A stretch of DNA of 64,000 nt, taken from assembly GCA_963754285.1 (NCBI GenBank), contig CAVWFN010000013.1, positions 1 to 64,000 on the forward strand. Direction: 5' to 3'. The position numbers and the translations under genes were made by a program. The notes beneath the pieces are model-generated. The model was not told the origin of the DNA, made no database searches, and was given only the letters and a program-made list of their open reading frames with translations. Below, in pieces: positions 25,703 through 33,926 of this stretch (positions are counted from its first letter, which is position 1; every line of letters starts with the position of its first letter). The DNA is from RYN-133 sp963754285 (lineage in GTDB: Bacteria > Actinomycetota > Actinomycetes > Mycobacteriales > Jatrophihabitantaceae).

Positions 25703-28201
25703 GTGCCCGCCTCGTCCACACGTACTCGTCCGCCGGCCCGCAAGACCGCGTCGCGGGCGACGTCACGAACCAGATCTCGCCGCCCGGCGGCCCGCAAACC
25801 TGCGCCGCTGCTCGCGCCGTTCCGCGCGCTCGGCCACGTGCTGCGTGGGCTGTGGAAGGCCCTCGCAGCGATTGTCGGCGGGGTGGCTCGAGCCGCAGGC
25901 CGCAATGCCGCGACGGCGCGTGAGCTCGAGCCCGAGCACCGTCGCGACGGCGTGGCTCTCGGCGTCCTCGCTGTCGGTCTGATCACGGCGATAGCGGTGT
26001 GGTTCGGCGCGGCCGGTCCGATCGGGCACGGCCTCGCGATCGGGTTGCGCGCACTGATCGGCAACGGCGCCGTGCTGCTCCCCGTCCTGCTCATCGCCGC
26101 CGCCGCGCACATGCTGCGTCAGGCGCCGCTTCCGCAGGCGCGCGGGCGGATGCTCGTCGGCACGTTCGCGCTGCTGATCTGCGTCCTGGGCATGTTCGAC
26201 CTGTGGGGCGGCTCGCCCACGACCTCGCCCGGACGCGCCCACGCCGGCGGCGCGCTCGGCCACCTGATCGGTGAGCCGCTCGCACGTGGGGTCGGCGCGG
26301 TGCTGGCCGTGCCGTTGCTGGCGATCCTCGGTTTCTTCGGGATCCTTGTCGTCACTGCGACGCCACTGCCCGTCCTGACGACGTACTTGCGCGAACTCGT
26401 CACCGGACGAGCGGCGCTCGACAGCGAATTCGATGTCGAGCCGATCGAAGAGGTCGCTCCGAAGCGGCGGCGCCGTTCGCGAACCGTCGCCGACGCGGAT
26501 ACAGCCCTCGACACCGCGCTCGCCGACGAGGCCACGACCGAGTTGCCCGCGGTGGGCGAGCTCGCCGCACTCGACACGGCGGCGCTCACGAAGCCGAAGC
26601 CGCGCAAGCCACGGGCGCCGAAGGTCGAGGAGGACCTGCCGCCGATCGACCGGCCGATGCAGCTCGAACTCGATCGCGGAGCGGGCCTGTACACGTTGCC
26701 GTCATTGAAGGATCTCGCACTCGGCACGCCCCATCTCGAGCACACCAAGGCCAACGACGAGGTGATCGCCGCGTTGCAGCAGGTGTTCAGCGAATTCGAC
26801 GTCGACTGTGCGGTGACCGGGTTCAGCCGCGGCCCGACGGTGACGCGGTACCAGGTCGAAGTCGGTCCAGGCGTGAAGGTCGAGCGCATCACGAACCTGC
26901 AGCGCAACATCGCTTATGCGGTCAAGAGCGCCGAGGTGCGCATCCTGTCGCCGATCCCGGGCATGAGCGCGGTCGGTGTCGAGATCCCCAACGCCGATCC
27001 CGAGGTCGTGATGATCGGCGACGTGCTGCGTTCGCCCATCGCGCAGCGCGACCACCACCCGATGCTCGTGGCGCTGGGCAAGGACGTCGAGGGCGGTTTC
27101 ATCGTCGCCAACTTGACGAAGATGCCCCACCTGCTCGTCGCCGGTGCAACCGGCGCGGGCAAGTCGTCGTGCATCAACACGCTGATCCTGTCGATCCTGA
27201 CGCGCGCGACACCCGACCAGGTGCGCATGGTGCTGATCGATCCGAAGCGGGTCGAATTCGCTGCCTACCAAGGGATTCCGCACCTGGTCACGCCGGTGAT
27301 CACCAACGCGAAGAAGGCCGCCGACGCGTTGCAGTGGGTCGTGCGCGAGATGGACATGCGCTACGAGGACATGGAGTCGTCGGGTGTGCGCCACATCGAC
27401 GACTTCAACCGCAAGGTGCGCAGCGGCGAGCTGGTCGCGCCGCCGGGGTCCGAACGCGTCTACTCGGCCTACCCGTACCTCTTGGTGATCGTCGACGAGC
27501 TCGCCGACCTGATGATGGTCGCTCCGCGTGACGTCGAGGACTCGGTCGTGCGCATCACGCAGCTGGCGCGCGCGGCCGGCATCCACCTCGTGGTCGCGAC
27601 GCAGCGTCCGTCCGTCGACGTCGTCACGGGCCTGATCAAGGCGAACGTGCCGTCGCGGCTCGGGTTCAAGACCTCGTCGTTGGCCGACTCGCGGGTCATC
27701 CTCGACCAGCCGGGCGCGGAGAAGTTGCTCGGCAAGGGCGACGCTCTGTTCCTGCCGATGGGTGCCTCGAAGCCGGCGCGCATGCAGGGCGCCTTCGTGA
27801 CCGACGCCGAGATCAACGCGATCGTGTCGCACTGCAAGGAGCAATTGCAGCCGACCTACCGCGAGGACGTGACCGCGGCGCCGGCGGTGAAGAAGGACAT
27901 CGACGAGGACATCGGCGACGACATGGACCTGTTCCTGTCCGCCGTCGAGCTCGTCGTCTCGACGCAGTTCGGGTCGACGTCCATGTTGCAGCGCAAGCTG
28001 CGCGTCGGGTTCGCGAAGGCCGGCCGGTTGATGGACCTGATGGAGTCGCGCGGCATCGTCGGCCCGTCCGAAGGGTCGAAGGCGCGCGAGGTGCTCGTCG
28101 TCCCCGACGAGATGGCCGGGCTGCTCTACGCCCTGCGCAACGGCGGCACCGCCGACGACCTGGTCGAGGCCGACGACGATGCGGAAGCGGCCACCCCTTA
28201 A
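25703..28201 (+). CDS. ftsK: DNA translocase FtsK
   Basis: FtsK pumps DNA at the division septum to clear chromosome dimers. The 832-residue protein has a basic N-tail, about four to five membrane segments (about 80-230), a short Pro/Ala linker and the motor domain with Walker A GATGAGKSS near residue 482 and Walker B YLLVIVDELADLMM. The last 65 residues form the gamma winged helix (QFGSTSMLQRKLRVGFAKA), which reads polar chromosome motifs. GTG start. A double inverted repeat begins six bases after its stop. Confidence 0.95.
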   Translation: MPASSTRTRPPARKTASRATSRTRSRRPAARKPAPLLAPFRALGHVLRGLWKALAAIVGGVARAAGRNAATARELEPEHRRDGVALGVLAVGLITAIAVWFGAAGPIGHGLAIGLRALIGNGAVLLPVLLIAAAAHMLRQAPLPQARGRMLVGTFALLICVLGMFDLWGGSPTTSPGRAHAGGALGHLIGEPLARGVGAVLAVPLLAILGFFGILVVTATPLPVLTTYLRELVTGRAALDSEFDVEPIEEVAPKRRRRSRTVADADTALDTALADEATTELPAVGELAALDTAALTKPKPRKPRAPKVEEDLPPIDRPMQLELDRGAGLYTLPSLKDLALGTPHLEHTKANDEVIAALQQVFSEFDVDCAVTGFSRGPTVTRYQVEVGPGVKVERITNLQRNIAYAVKSAEVRILSPIPGMSAVGVEIPNADPEVVMIGDVLRSPIAQRDHHPMLVALGKDVEGGFIVANLTKMPHLLVAGATGAGKSSCINTLILSILTRATPDQVRMVLIDPKRVEFAAYQGIPHLVTPVITNAKKAADALQWVVREMDMRYEDMESSGVRHIDDFNRKVRSGELVAPPGSERVYSAYPYLLVIVDELADLMMVAPRDVEDSVVRITQLARAAGIHLVVATQRPSVDVVTGLIKANVPSRLGFKTSSLADSRVILDQPGAEKLLGKGDALFLPMGASKPARMQGAFVTDAEINAIVSHCKEQLQPTYREDVTAAPAVKKDIDEDIGDDMDLFLSAVELVVSTQFGSTSMLQRKLRVGFAKAGRLMDLMESRGIVGPSEGSKAREVLVVPDEMAGLLYALRNGGTADDLVEADDDAEAATP

Positions 28202-28206
28202 CGCCG

Positions 28207-28272
28207 ACAGTGGTCAGTTCCGGCCTCAGTGGTTAGTAGCAACTGACCACTGACGCCGAAACTGACCACTGT
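28207..28272. repeat. Double inverted repeat (CAGTGGTCAGTT element), copy 1
   Basis: Outer arms ACAGTGGTCAGTT (28207-28219) and AACTGACCACTGT (28260-28272) are perfect 13-bp complements. Inside lie TCAGTGGTTAGT and AACTGACCACTGA, nearly complementary. It follows the ftsK stop and probably folds into a long hairpin acting as terminator. A second copy lies at 39283-39353. Confidence 0.8.
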
Positions 28273-28294
28273 TGTGGACGTTTCGGTGCGGAGC

Positions 28295-28459
28295 TCAGGG
28301 CCGGCGGTGCCGACCCGTGTAGAACATCTTGAACATGCGCAGGCCGCGCGTGCCCGGCTTACGGTGCCGGCCGGCGTACTCGCCGACGGCAGTCGGGAAT
28401 CCGGACGTGGACGGAGCCCACGGTGTGTATGCGGGCTCTACCCGCTGGATCGTGGCCAT
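28295..28459 (-). CDS. 54-residue basic protein, function unknown
   Basis: An ATG-started gene preceded by an AAGGGGGTG ribosome site eight bases upstream. The product begins MATIQRVEPAYTPWAPSTSG, has a GEYAGRHRKPGTRGLRMFK centre and ends FYTGRHRRP, so it repeats a (Y)xGRHRxP phrase. It is basic, with no signal or membrane segment. It faces ftsK and the inverted repeat, and its upstream neighbour on the same strand is the argA-like gene stop, 80 bases away. Family not recognised; the ribosome site and internal repeat favour a real gene. Confidence 0.55.
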   Translation of the reverse strand: MATIQRVEPAYTPWAPSTSGFPTAVGEYAGRHRKPGTRGLRMFKMFYTGRHRRP

Positions 28460-28539
28460 GACGCAACACCCCCTTCGCCGGGAAACGCTAACCCTCTACT
28501 AGCACTTGAGGGCGCAGACACGCGCGGGATTGTCGCGAC

Positions 28540-29034
28540 TTACAGCACGCGCAGCATTCGCGTGTTTCCGAGGGTGTTCGGCTTGACGTATTCGAGGCCG
28601 AGGAACTCGGCGATGCCCGGGTCGTAGGAGTGGCGCAGCGCGTCGTAGGTGTCGTGGTCGACCGGCGCTCCGTCGATCTCGCGGAACCCGTGCCGGGCGA
28701 AGAAGTCGACGTGGAAGGTCAGCGCGAACAGCCGTGACAGGCCGAGCTCGCGCGCCGTCGCGATGAGGTGGTCGAGGACGAGTGCGCCGATGCGCTCCCC
28801 ACGCCGATCCGGGTGTACAGCCAACGTGCGGATCTCGCCGAGGTCGGCCCACAACACGTGCAGCGCGCCGCACGCGACGACGGCGCCGTCGTCTTCAGCG
28901 ACGAGGAAGTCCTGCACGTCCTCGTACAGCGCGACGAGTTCCTTGGCCAGCAGCTTGCGCCCCGAGCCCGCGTAGATGTCGATCAGCGCCTTCATCGCGG
29001 GGACGTCGGCGGTGCGGGCGCGGCGGACGAGCAC
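28540..29034 (-). CDS. Amino-acid N-acetyltransferase, ArgA-like GNAT
   Basis: A 164-residue GNAT resembling the short N-acetylglutamate synthase of actinobacteria (Rv2747 type) that starts arginine synthesis. Features are LVRRARTADVPAMKALID at the N-terminus, LGEIRTLAVHPDRRGERIGALVLDHL and a C-terminal LTFHVDFFARHGFREID. Its place beside ftsK and pgsA matches the M. tuberculosis argA position. The enzyme reaction is inferred from family and position. Confidence 0.82.
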   Translation of the reverse strand: MLVRRARTADVPAMKALIDIYAGSGRKLLAKELVALYEDVQDFLVAEDDGAVVACGALHVLWADLGEIRTLAVHPDRRGERIGALVLDHLIATARELGLSRLFALTFHVDFFARHGFREIDGAPVDHDTYDALRHSYDPGIAEFLGLEYVKPNTLGNTRMLRVL

Positions 29035-29043
29035 CGGTCGAAC

Positions 29044-29997
29044 CTACGGCACGATGCGGCTCAGGTCCGTCGTCCCCCAGACGATGTGCCGGCCCGCCTG
29101 CCGGGCCAGCGCTTGATCCGTGCGCTGCGGACGTCCGCTCGGCCCGATGGCGAGGATCGTCACCCGCACATCACTGTCGCGGTACACGACGGCCGCTGGT
29201 TCGACGGCGTCCCGGCTGCTCGTCGGCTCCGCGACGAGTTCCAGCGAGTGGTCGCGACCCGCGTGCAGCAGCAGGAAGACCACATGGGACGGGCCCAGGA
29301 TCACCTGATCCAGGCTGTACCCGGCGGGCAGCGCGTCGAGCCGGAACGGCGTGCTCAGGGCAATGTGCTGGTGCGGGCGGGTGGCCCGTGCCACCGCGAG
29401 GACATCAGCCGGACTCGGCACCCGACTGACGTCGCCGACCTGCTGCGCGACGGCCCATTGGTCGGGCGCGAATCTCCACGCCACCGCGTGGATGGGACGG
29501 TTGTGCTGGCGATATTGCTCCGTGCCGTCGGAACCGGCGTAACCGCGATGGCCCGACACTTGCACGACGACCTGATGGCCCAGTCGAGCAAACGTGTACG
29601 TATGCGGCGCCCACAAGGTCACCGCTACATCGCCGCCCGCCGCCCCGTGCGGCGTGCGCACCGTGACACTGCGCGCGCCGTCGCCCAACGTCTCGCGCGA
29701 GGTCACCGTGAATCCGGTCACGTCGAAGGAGGTGAACGCCGACGCGGGCAGCCCGGCCGGTGGTGTCGGGCGCTGGTGCCGATTCACATGGAGGATTGCC
29801 AGCGTTGCCACCAGCCCGAGCACGAGAGCCGCGGCGACCGCAGCGACCATCGGCCGTTGGACCCGCGGTCGACGCTGCGGCCGAACCGCGTCGGCTGTCG
29901 GGCTCCAGGTGGGTCCGTAGTCGACTGTCGCGGCCTGAACCGCCAGCGTCGAGCGCAGCAACCGCTCGAGGTCGTCGTCGGTGCGGGTGGGGCTCAT
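29044..29997 (-). CDS. Membrane-anchored partner (probable anti-sigma) of the ECF factor
   Basis: A 317-residue single-span protein: a cytoplasmic N-terminus with DDDLERLLRSTLAVQAATVD, one membrane segment near residues 49-70 (MVAAVAAALVLGLVATLAIL) and a 240-residue outer domain. This topology fits an anti-sigma factor. Its ATG overlaps the sigma gene stop (ATGA). No zinc-binding anti-sigma motif is seen, so its mode of sigma binding is uncertain. Confidence 0.72.
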   Translation of the reverse strand: MSPTRTDDDLERLLRSTLAVQAATVDYGPTWSPTADAVRPQRRPRVQRPMVAAVAAALVLGLVATLAILHVNRHQRPTPPAGLPASAFTSFDVTGFTVTSRETLGDGARSVTVRTPHGAAGGDVAVTLWAPHTYTFARLGHQVVVQVSGHRGYAGSDGTEQYRQHNRPIHAVAWRFAPDQWAVAQQVGDVSRVPSPADVLAVARATRPHQHIALSTPFRLDALPAGYSLDQVILGPSHVVFLLLHAGRDHSLELVAEPTSSRDAVEPAAVVYRDSDVRVTILAIGPSGRPQRTDQALARQAGRHIVWGTTDLSRIVP

Positions 29998-30482
29998 CGG
30001 ACATCCTCCGTCGTGAGGTCGCGATTGGTGCGAAGCGCAGCGAATGCACGCGCAGCGAGGCTGCGTACCGTTCCGGGCCTCGCGCCGAGCGCTTCGGCGA
30101 TCTCGGCGTCGCTCAGATCGAGGTAGTAGCGCAGCACGAGAACCGCGCGCTGACGCTCGGGCAACGTGGCGAGTGCACGCCACATCGCGTCCTCCTCGCC
30201 GCCGTCCGGTCCCGGGGTCGGCGTGTCCGGCGGGTCGATGAGCACCAGCGCGGACGAGGCGCGGCGGCGTCGGTAGGAGACATGCGCATTCACGATCGTC
30301 CGCCGTGCATAGGCGACCGGTGCCTTTACGGTGAGCGTCTCGCCGAAGCGGCGATACAGCGCCGCGAACGTGTCCTGCACGAGGTCTTCGGCCAGGCCGC
30401 GGTCGCCGCACAGCACATACGCGAATCGGGTCAGCCCGATCGACTGCGCCTCGGCGAAGGCCGCCAGCGTCAGCGACGGCAT
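29994..30482 (-). CDS. ECF sigma factor, SigE-like family
   Basis: A 162-residue RNA polymerase sigma subunit of the extracytoplasmic-function type. Region 2 reads FAYVLCGDRGLAEDLVQDTFAALYRRFGE and region 4 LPERQRAVLVLRYYLDLSDAEIAEALGARPGTVRSLAARA. ATG 30482 or GTG 30503 could start it. It is co-translated with the downstream membrane protein, so surface stress control is plausible; the trigger is unknown. Confidence 0.88.
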   Translation of the reverse strand: MPSLTLAAFAEAQSIGLTRFAYVLCGDRGLAEDLVQDTFAALYRRFGETLTVKAPVAYARRTIVNAHVSYRRRRASSALVLIDPPDTPTPGPDGGEEDAMWRALATLPERQRAVLVLRYYLDLSDAEIAEALGARPGTVRSLAARAFAALRTNRDLTTEDVR

Positions 30483-30600
30483 CGCGGTGAGTGTCGGTTG
30501 CACATCCGTTTGAACGCTACGACGACCCGGATCTGCTGCACCTAGGCGTGGCTGTGGTCGTGGCAGGAGCTGTCTGTCCTGGCGGCTACGATTGGGCGTC

Positions 30601-31986
30601 GTGAATGAGGGCGCGCGCAAGGTCGCGGTGGTGACCCTCGGATGTGCCCGTAACGAGGTCGACTCCGAGGAGCTGGCGGCGACCCTCGGGGCGGGTGATT
30701 GGCAGATCACCGACGAGGACGACGCCGAGGTCGTACTGATCAACACCTGCGGCTTCGTCGACGCCGCCAAGAAGGACTCGATCGACACCGTCCTGGCCGC
30801 GAAGGACACGGGCAAGAAGGTCGTTGCGGTCGGTTGCCTGGCCGAACGTTACGGCGACGAGCTCGCCAAGAGCCTGCCCGAAGCCGACGCCGTGCTCGGA
30901 TTCGACAGCTACGCCGACATCGCCGCGCGCCTGGACGACGTTGCCGCCGGGCGTCGCATCGAGGCACACGCACCGCGCGATCGGCGCACGCTGCTGCCGG
31001 TCACGCCGGTGCACCGCCCGTCCGCGTCGGCCGAGGTCGCCGTGCCGGGTCACGCGTGGCTGCCGGGAAAGCAGATGCGCAAGCGCCTCGACGACTCGGC
31101 GCTGGCCTATCTGAAGATCGCGTCCGGCTGCGACCGGCGCTGCACGTTCTGTGCGATCCCGTCCTTCCGCGGATCGTTCGTGTCGCGGCTGCCGGCCGAC
31201 ATCCTCGCTGAGGCGCACTGGCTGGCCGAGCAGGGTGCGCGCGAACTCGTACTGGTGAGCGAGAACTCGACGTCCTACGGCAAGGACCTCGGTGACCTGC
31301 GCGCCCTCGAAACCCTCCTGCCCCAGCTCGGCGCGGTCGATGGGATCGAGCGAATCCGGGTGAGCTACCTGCAACCGGCCGAACTGCGGCCGTCCCTGCT
31401 CGAGGCGATCGCGACGACGCCCGGCGTCGCGCCGTACTTCGACCTGTCGTTCCAGCACGCCTCACCGACCGTGCTGCGCCGGATGAAGCGATTCGGTTCG
31501 ACCGACGCGTTCCTCGACATCCTCGAGCGGGCGCGCGGATTCGTGCCTGAGGCGGGCGCGCGCTCGAACGTCATCGTCGGCTTTCCCGGCGAGACCGAGG
31601 ACGACCTGGCCGAGCTCGAGCGGTTCCTGACCGCTGCCCGCCTCGACGTCGTCGGCGTGTTCGGCTACTCGGACGAGGACGGCACCGACGCCGAGAAGTT
31701 CGACGACAAGCTGCCCGAGGACGAGATCGCGGCGCGGGTCGAGCACATCACGGCGCTGGTCGACGAACTCATGAGCCAGCGCGCCGAGGATCGCGTCGGC
31801 GAATCGGTGGAGGTGCTGGTCGAGGAGGCCGAGGAGTCGATCGGGCGCTCGATGCACCAGGGGCCGGAGACCGACGGCGTCACGCGGCTGACGGGGCCTG
31901 CCGAGCGCGGCAGGTTCGTCCCCGCGGTCATCGTCGACAGCGAGGGCGTCGACCTCGTCGCCGACATCAAGGGTCCGGCATGGTGA
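30601..31986 (+). CDS. rimO: Ribosomal protein S12 methylthiotransferase RimO
   Basis: RimO adds a methylthio group to an Asp of ribosomal protein S12 with two iron-sulfur clusters. The 461 residues include the N-terminal cluster cysteines in LGCARNEVDSE, NTCGFVDAAK and VGCLAERYG, the radical-SAM motif CDRRCTFCAIPSFRG and a C-terminal TRAM domain. GTG 30601 (MNEGARKVAVV) gives the family start. It is divergent from the sigma gene. Confidence 0.94.
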   Translation: MNEGARKVAVVTLGCARNEVDSEELAATLGAGDWQITDEDDAEVVLINTCGFVDAAKKDSIDTVLAAKDTGKKVVAVGCLAERYGDELAKSLPEADAVLGFDSYADIAARLDDVAAGRRIEAHAPRDRRTLLPVTPVHRPSASAEVAVPGHAWLPGKQMRKRLDDSALAYLKIASGCDRRCTFCAIPSFRGSFVSRLPADILAEAHWLAEQGARELVLVSENSTSYGKDLGDLRALETLLPQLGAVDGIERIRVSYLQPAELRPSLLEAIATTPGVAPYFDLSFQHASPTVLRRMKRFGSTDAFLDILERARGFVPEAGARSNVIVGFPGETEDDLAELERFLTAARLDVVGVFGYSDEDGTDAEKFDDKLPEDEIAARVEHITALVDELMSQRAEDRVGESVEVLVEEAEESIGRSMHQGPETDGVTRLTGPAERGRFVPAVIVDSEGVDLVADIKGPAW

Positions 31987-32021
31987 CCGCGATGGTGACG
32001 CCGATGGTGACGCCGTGGTGA
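31980..32021 (+). CDS. Possible 13-codon peptide linking rimO and pgsA
   Basis: Three tandem 12-base units (ATGGTGAC-type) read as MVTAMVTPMVTPW. The ATG overlaps the rimO stop region and the TGA ends at the pgsA start codons (GTG at 32015 and 32018). It may be a leader that carries ribosomes from rimO to pgsA, or just a short repeat. Confidence 0.2.
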   Translation: MVTAMVTPMVTPW

Positions 32022-32653
32022 AGACGCCGGCCCGGCTCGATCTCGAAGCCGGCGAACCGGATCCGATCTCTGCGGTTCCGAACGAGGTATCCGCCTGGAA
32101 TCTGGCAAACGCGCTCACCGTGTTCCGGCTGGTGCTCGTCCCGGTGTTCCTGGTGGCCCTGTTCTGGGGGAGCGGTCACCTGACCAGTTGGCGCATCGGT
32201 GCGTGCCTGATCTTCGGCATCGCGTCGATCACCGACCGCATCGACGGCGAACTGGCCCGCAAGCGCAACTCGGTGACCGAGTTCGGCAAGCTCGCCGACC
32301 CGATCGCCGACAAGGCGCTGATCGGCTCGGCGCTGATCGGCCTGTCGCTGCTGCACGACCTGCCGTGGTGGGTCACCGTCGTGGTCCTGGTGCGAGAAGT
32401 CGGGGTGACGCTGCTGCGTTTCTGGGTCATCCGGCACGGCGTGCTCGCTGCGAGCCGGGGCGGCAAGCTCAAGACCCTGCTCGAGGCCGTCGCCATCGGG
32501 CTGTTCGTGCTTCCCGAATGGGGCTGGCTGCGCGACATCGCCTGGGTGGTCATGGTCGCGGCCATCATCGTCGCGCTGGTCACCGGGTTCGACTACGTCG
32601 GCCGCGCGCTGCGGTTGCGCCGCACGTCACCGGCCGCCCGCGCGCAGGCCTGA
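32015..32653 (+). CDS. pgsA: CDP-diacylglycerol-glycerol-3-phosphate 3-phosphatidyltransferase
   Basis: PgsA makes phosphatidylglycerol phosphate at the membrane. The 212-residue protein has the CDP-alcohol motif DG(x)2AR(x)8G(x)3D(x)3D as DRIDGELARKRNSVTEFGKL then ADPIADK, and four to five hydrophobic segments. GTG 32015 or GTG 32018 starts it. The rimO-pgsA-clgR order resembles other actinobacteria. Related members can make cardiolipin or phosphatidylinositol phosphate, so exact alcohol is inferred. Confidence 0.88.
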   Translation: MVKTPARLDLEAGEPDPISAVPNEVSAWNLANALTVFRLVLVPVFLVALFWGSGHLTSWRIGACLIFGIASITDRIDGELARKRNSVTEFGKLADPIADKALIGSALIGLSLLHDLPWWVTVVVLVREVGVTLLRFWVIRHGVLAASRGGKLKTLLEAVAIGLFVLPEWGWLRDIAWVVMVAAIIVALVTGFDYVGRALRLRRTSPAARAQA

Positions 32654-32690
32654 ACGGGAATCCGCGTCGCGCGTCGTGGCGTTGTAGTGG

Positions 32691-32708
32691 TGTTCGCCCA
32701 GAGCGGAC
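32691..32708. promoter_or_regulatory. Probable ClgR operator
   Basis: TGTTCGCCCAGAGCGGAC contains CGCCCAGAGCG, which fits the CGCYNANRGCG core I recall for ClgR sites in corynebacteria. It lies about 100 bases before the clgR start, so ClgR probably controls its own promoter. Confidence 0.6.
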
Positions 32709-32808
32709 ACCCCGCACAACCCGCTGGCGCAGTCCGAGCCGGCCGGTACCGTGAACGACACGCAGCGCGCCGCATGTGCGCAATGCCAGCAACGAGGAGG
32801 TCGATGTC

Positions 32809-33183
32809 ATGCCAGTGCTTCGTCAAGTGGTCGGCGACACCCTCCGCGCGTTGCGCCTGCGTCAGCGCCGCACCCTGCGTGAGGTCTCGGCCAGCGCGCG
32901 GGTGAGCCTGGGGTATCTGTCCGAGGTCGAGCGCGGCCAGAAGGAACCGTCCTCCGAGCTGCTGGCCGCCATTGCCGCGGCCCTCGAGGTCGAACTGTCC
33001 GACCTGTTCGCCGAGGTCGCCTCGGTGCTGCGACGCGAAGAGAAGCTGAACTCGGTCGGCATCATCGGCGGCGGACGCCTCGCTGCCGTCCCGGGCGCCG
33101 GGTCGGCGCGGATCACCCCCGCTCCGCCGGCCGACACGGCTGGTGGCGTCGCGGTGCGGACGGTCGCAATCGCCGCTGCCTGA
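32809..33183 (+). CDS. clgR: ClgR, XRE-family transcriptional activator
   Basis: ClgR activates clp protease and repair genes in actinobacteria. The 124-residue product has an XRE helix-turn-helix: GDTLRALRLRQRRTLREVSA, SARVSLGYLSEVERGQKEPS, SSELLAAIAAALEVELSDL. The tail ends in Ala, which suits the known ClpP-dependent turnover of ClgR. ATG 32809 follows a GAGGAGG site by 8 to 9 bases and is preferred over 32776. pgsA upstream and a ClgR-like box support the identity. Confidence 0.85.
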   Translation: MPVLRQVVGDTLRALRLRQRRTLREVSASARVSLGYLSEVERGQKEPSSELLAAIAAALEVELSDLFAEVASVLRREEKLNSVGIIGGGRLAAVPGAGSARITPAPPADTAGGVAVRTVAIAAA

Positions 33184-33281
33184 GCGCAGCGTTAGTCACA
33201 TCCGCAACATCCGTCACAGATCCCGGCGGGTCTGCGCGCGCCGCCACGGATTGTGTGCCTGCCGCGGCTAGCGTCCGGTCC

Positions 33282-33926
33282 ATGGTCGATCCACTGTTCG
33301 ACACGCTGTTCCGATCCACCGCGCGCCCCTCGGGACCGCCGCCGATCGCGTCGGCTGCGCCGGTTCGTGAGACAGGTACGCGCACCCGGGCAGGCAACGC
33401 GATGAACCGCACTCGGGCCGCACTGCTCGACGGCGCACGGCGCGCTGTCGAGGCGAGCGGCACCAAGATCACGATGGCGCAGGTCGCTGCCGCCGCCGGC
33501 GTCGCGAAGGCGACGCTCTACAACCACTTCCGCACCCGTGAGGCCGTGCTCGACGCGCTGGTGCTCGACGAGGTCGCGCGGCTGGCCGAGCGCGCCGCCG
33601 GGTTGCCGCTGGCAGACGCCCTGGCCACGACCGCCGCCGCACTGTCCGACAGCCCGCTGCTGCGCACGCTTGCGCGGGTCGAGCCCGCGACCGTCGCCGC
33701 CCTCGGTCGCATCGACCGCACCGCGATCGGCTGGCAGCGCGCCCGCACCGCAGTCGACGCCGCGTTGACCGCCGACGGACGAGGCGGTGGCGACTTCGTG
33801 TTGCGCTGGCTCGCGTCGTTCGTGCTCAGCCCGGCCCGTCCGGCCGGCATCGCCGCCGATCTGGCCGTCCTCGTCGCGGCGCTGCCCGACCTCCCCGCGA
33901 GCGCCGAGGTCGCCGCCTCAGCCTGA
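33282..33926 (+). CDS. TetR-family transcriptional regulator
   Basis: A 214-residue repressor. About 40 flexible residues precede the helix-turn-helix: NRTRAALLDGARRAVEASG, then ITMAQVAAAAGVAKATLYNHFRTREAVLDALV. The ligand domain is Ala-rich and unfamiliar. The gene overlaps the 3' end of nei (convergent, 9 bases). No target is obvious; direct ACATCCG repeats occur about 80 bases upstream of its start. Confidence 0.85.
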   Translation: MVDPLFDTLFRSTARPSGPPPIASAAPVRETGTRTRAGNAMNRTRAALLDGARRAVEASGTKITMAQVAAAAGVAKATLYNHFRTREAVLDALVLDEVARLAERAAGLPLADALATTAAALSDSPLLRTLARVEPATVAALGRIDRTAIGWQRARTAVDAALTADGRGGGDFVLRWLASFVLSPARPAGIAADLAVLVAALPDLPASAEVAASA

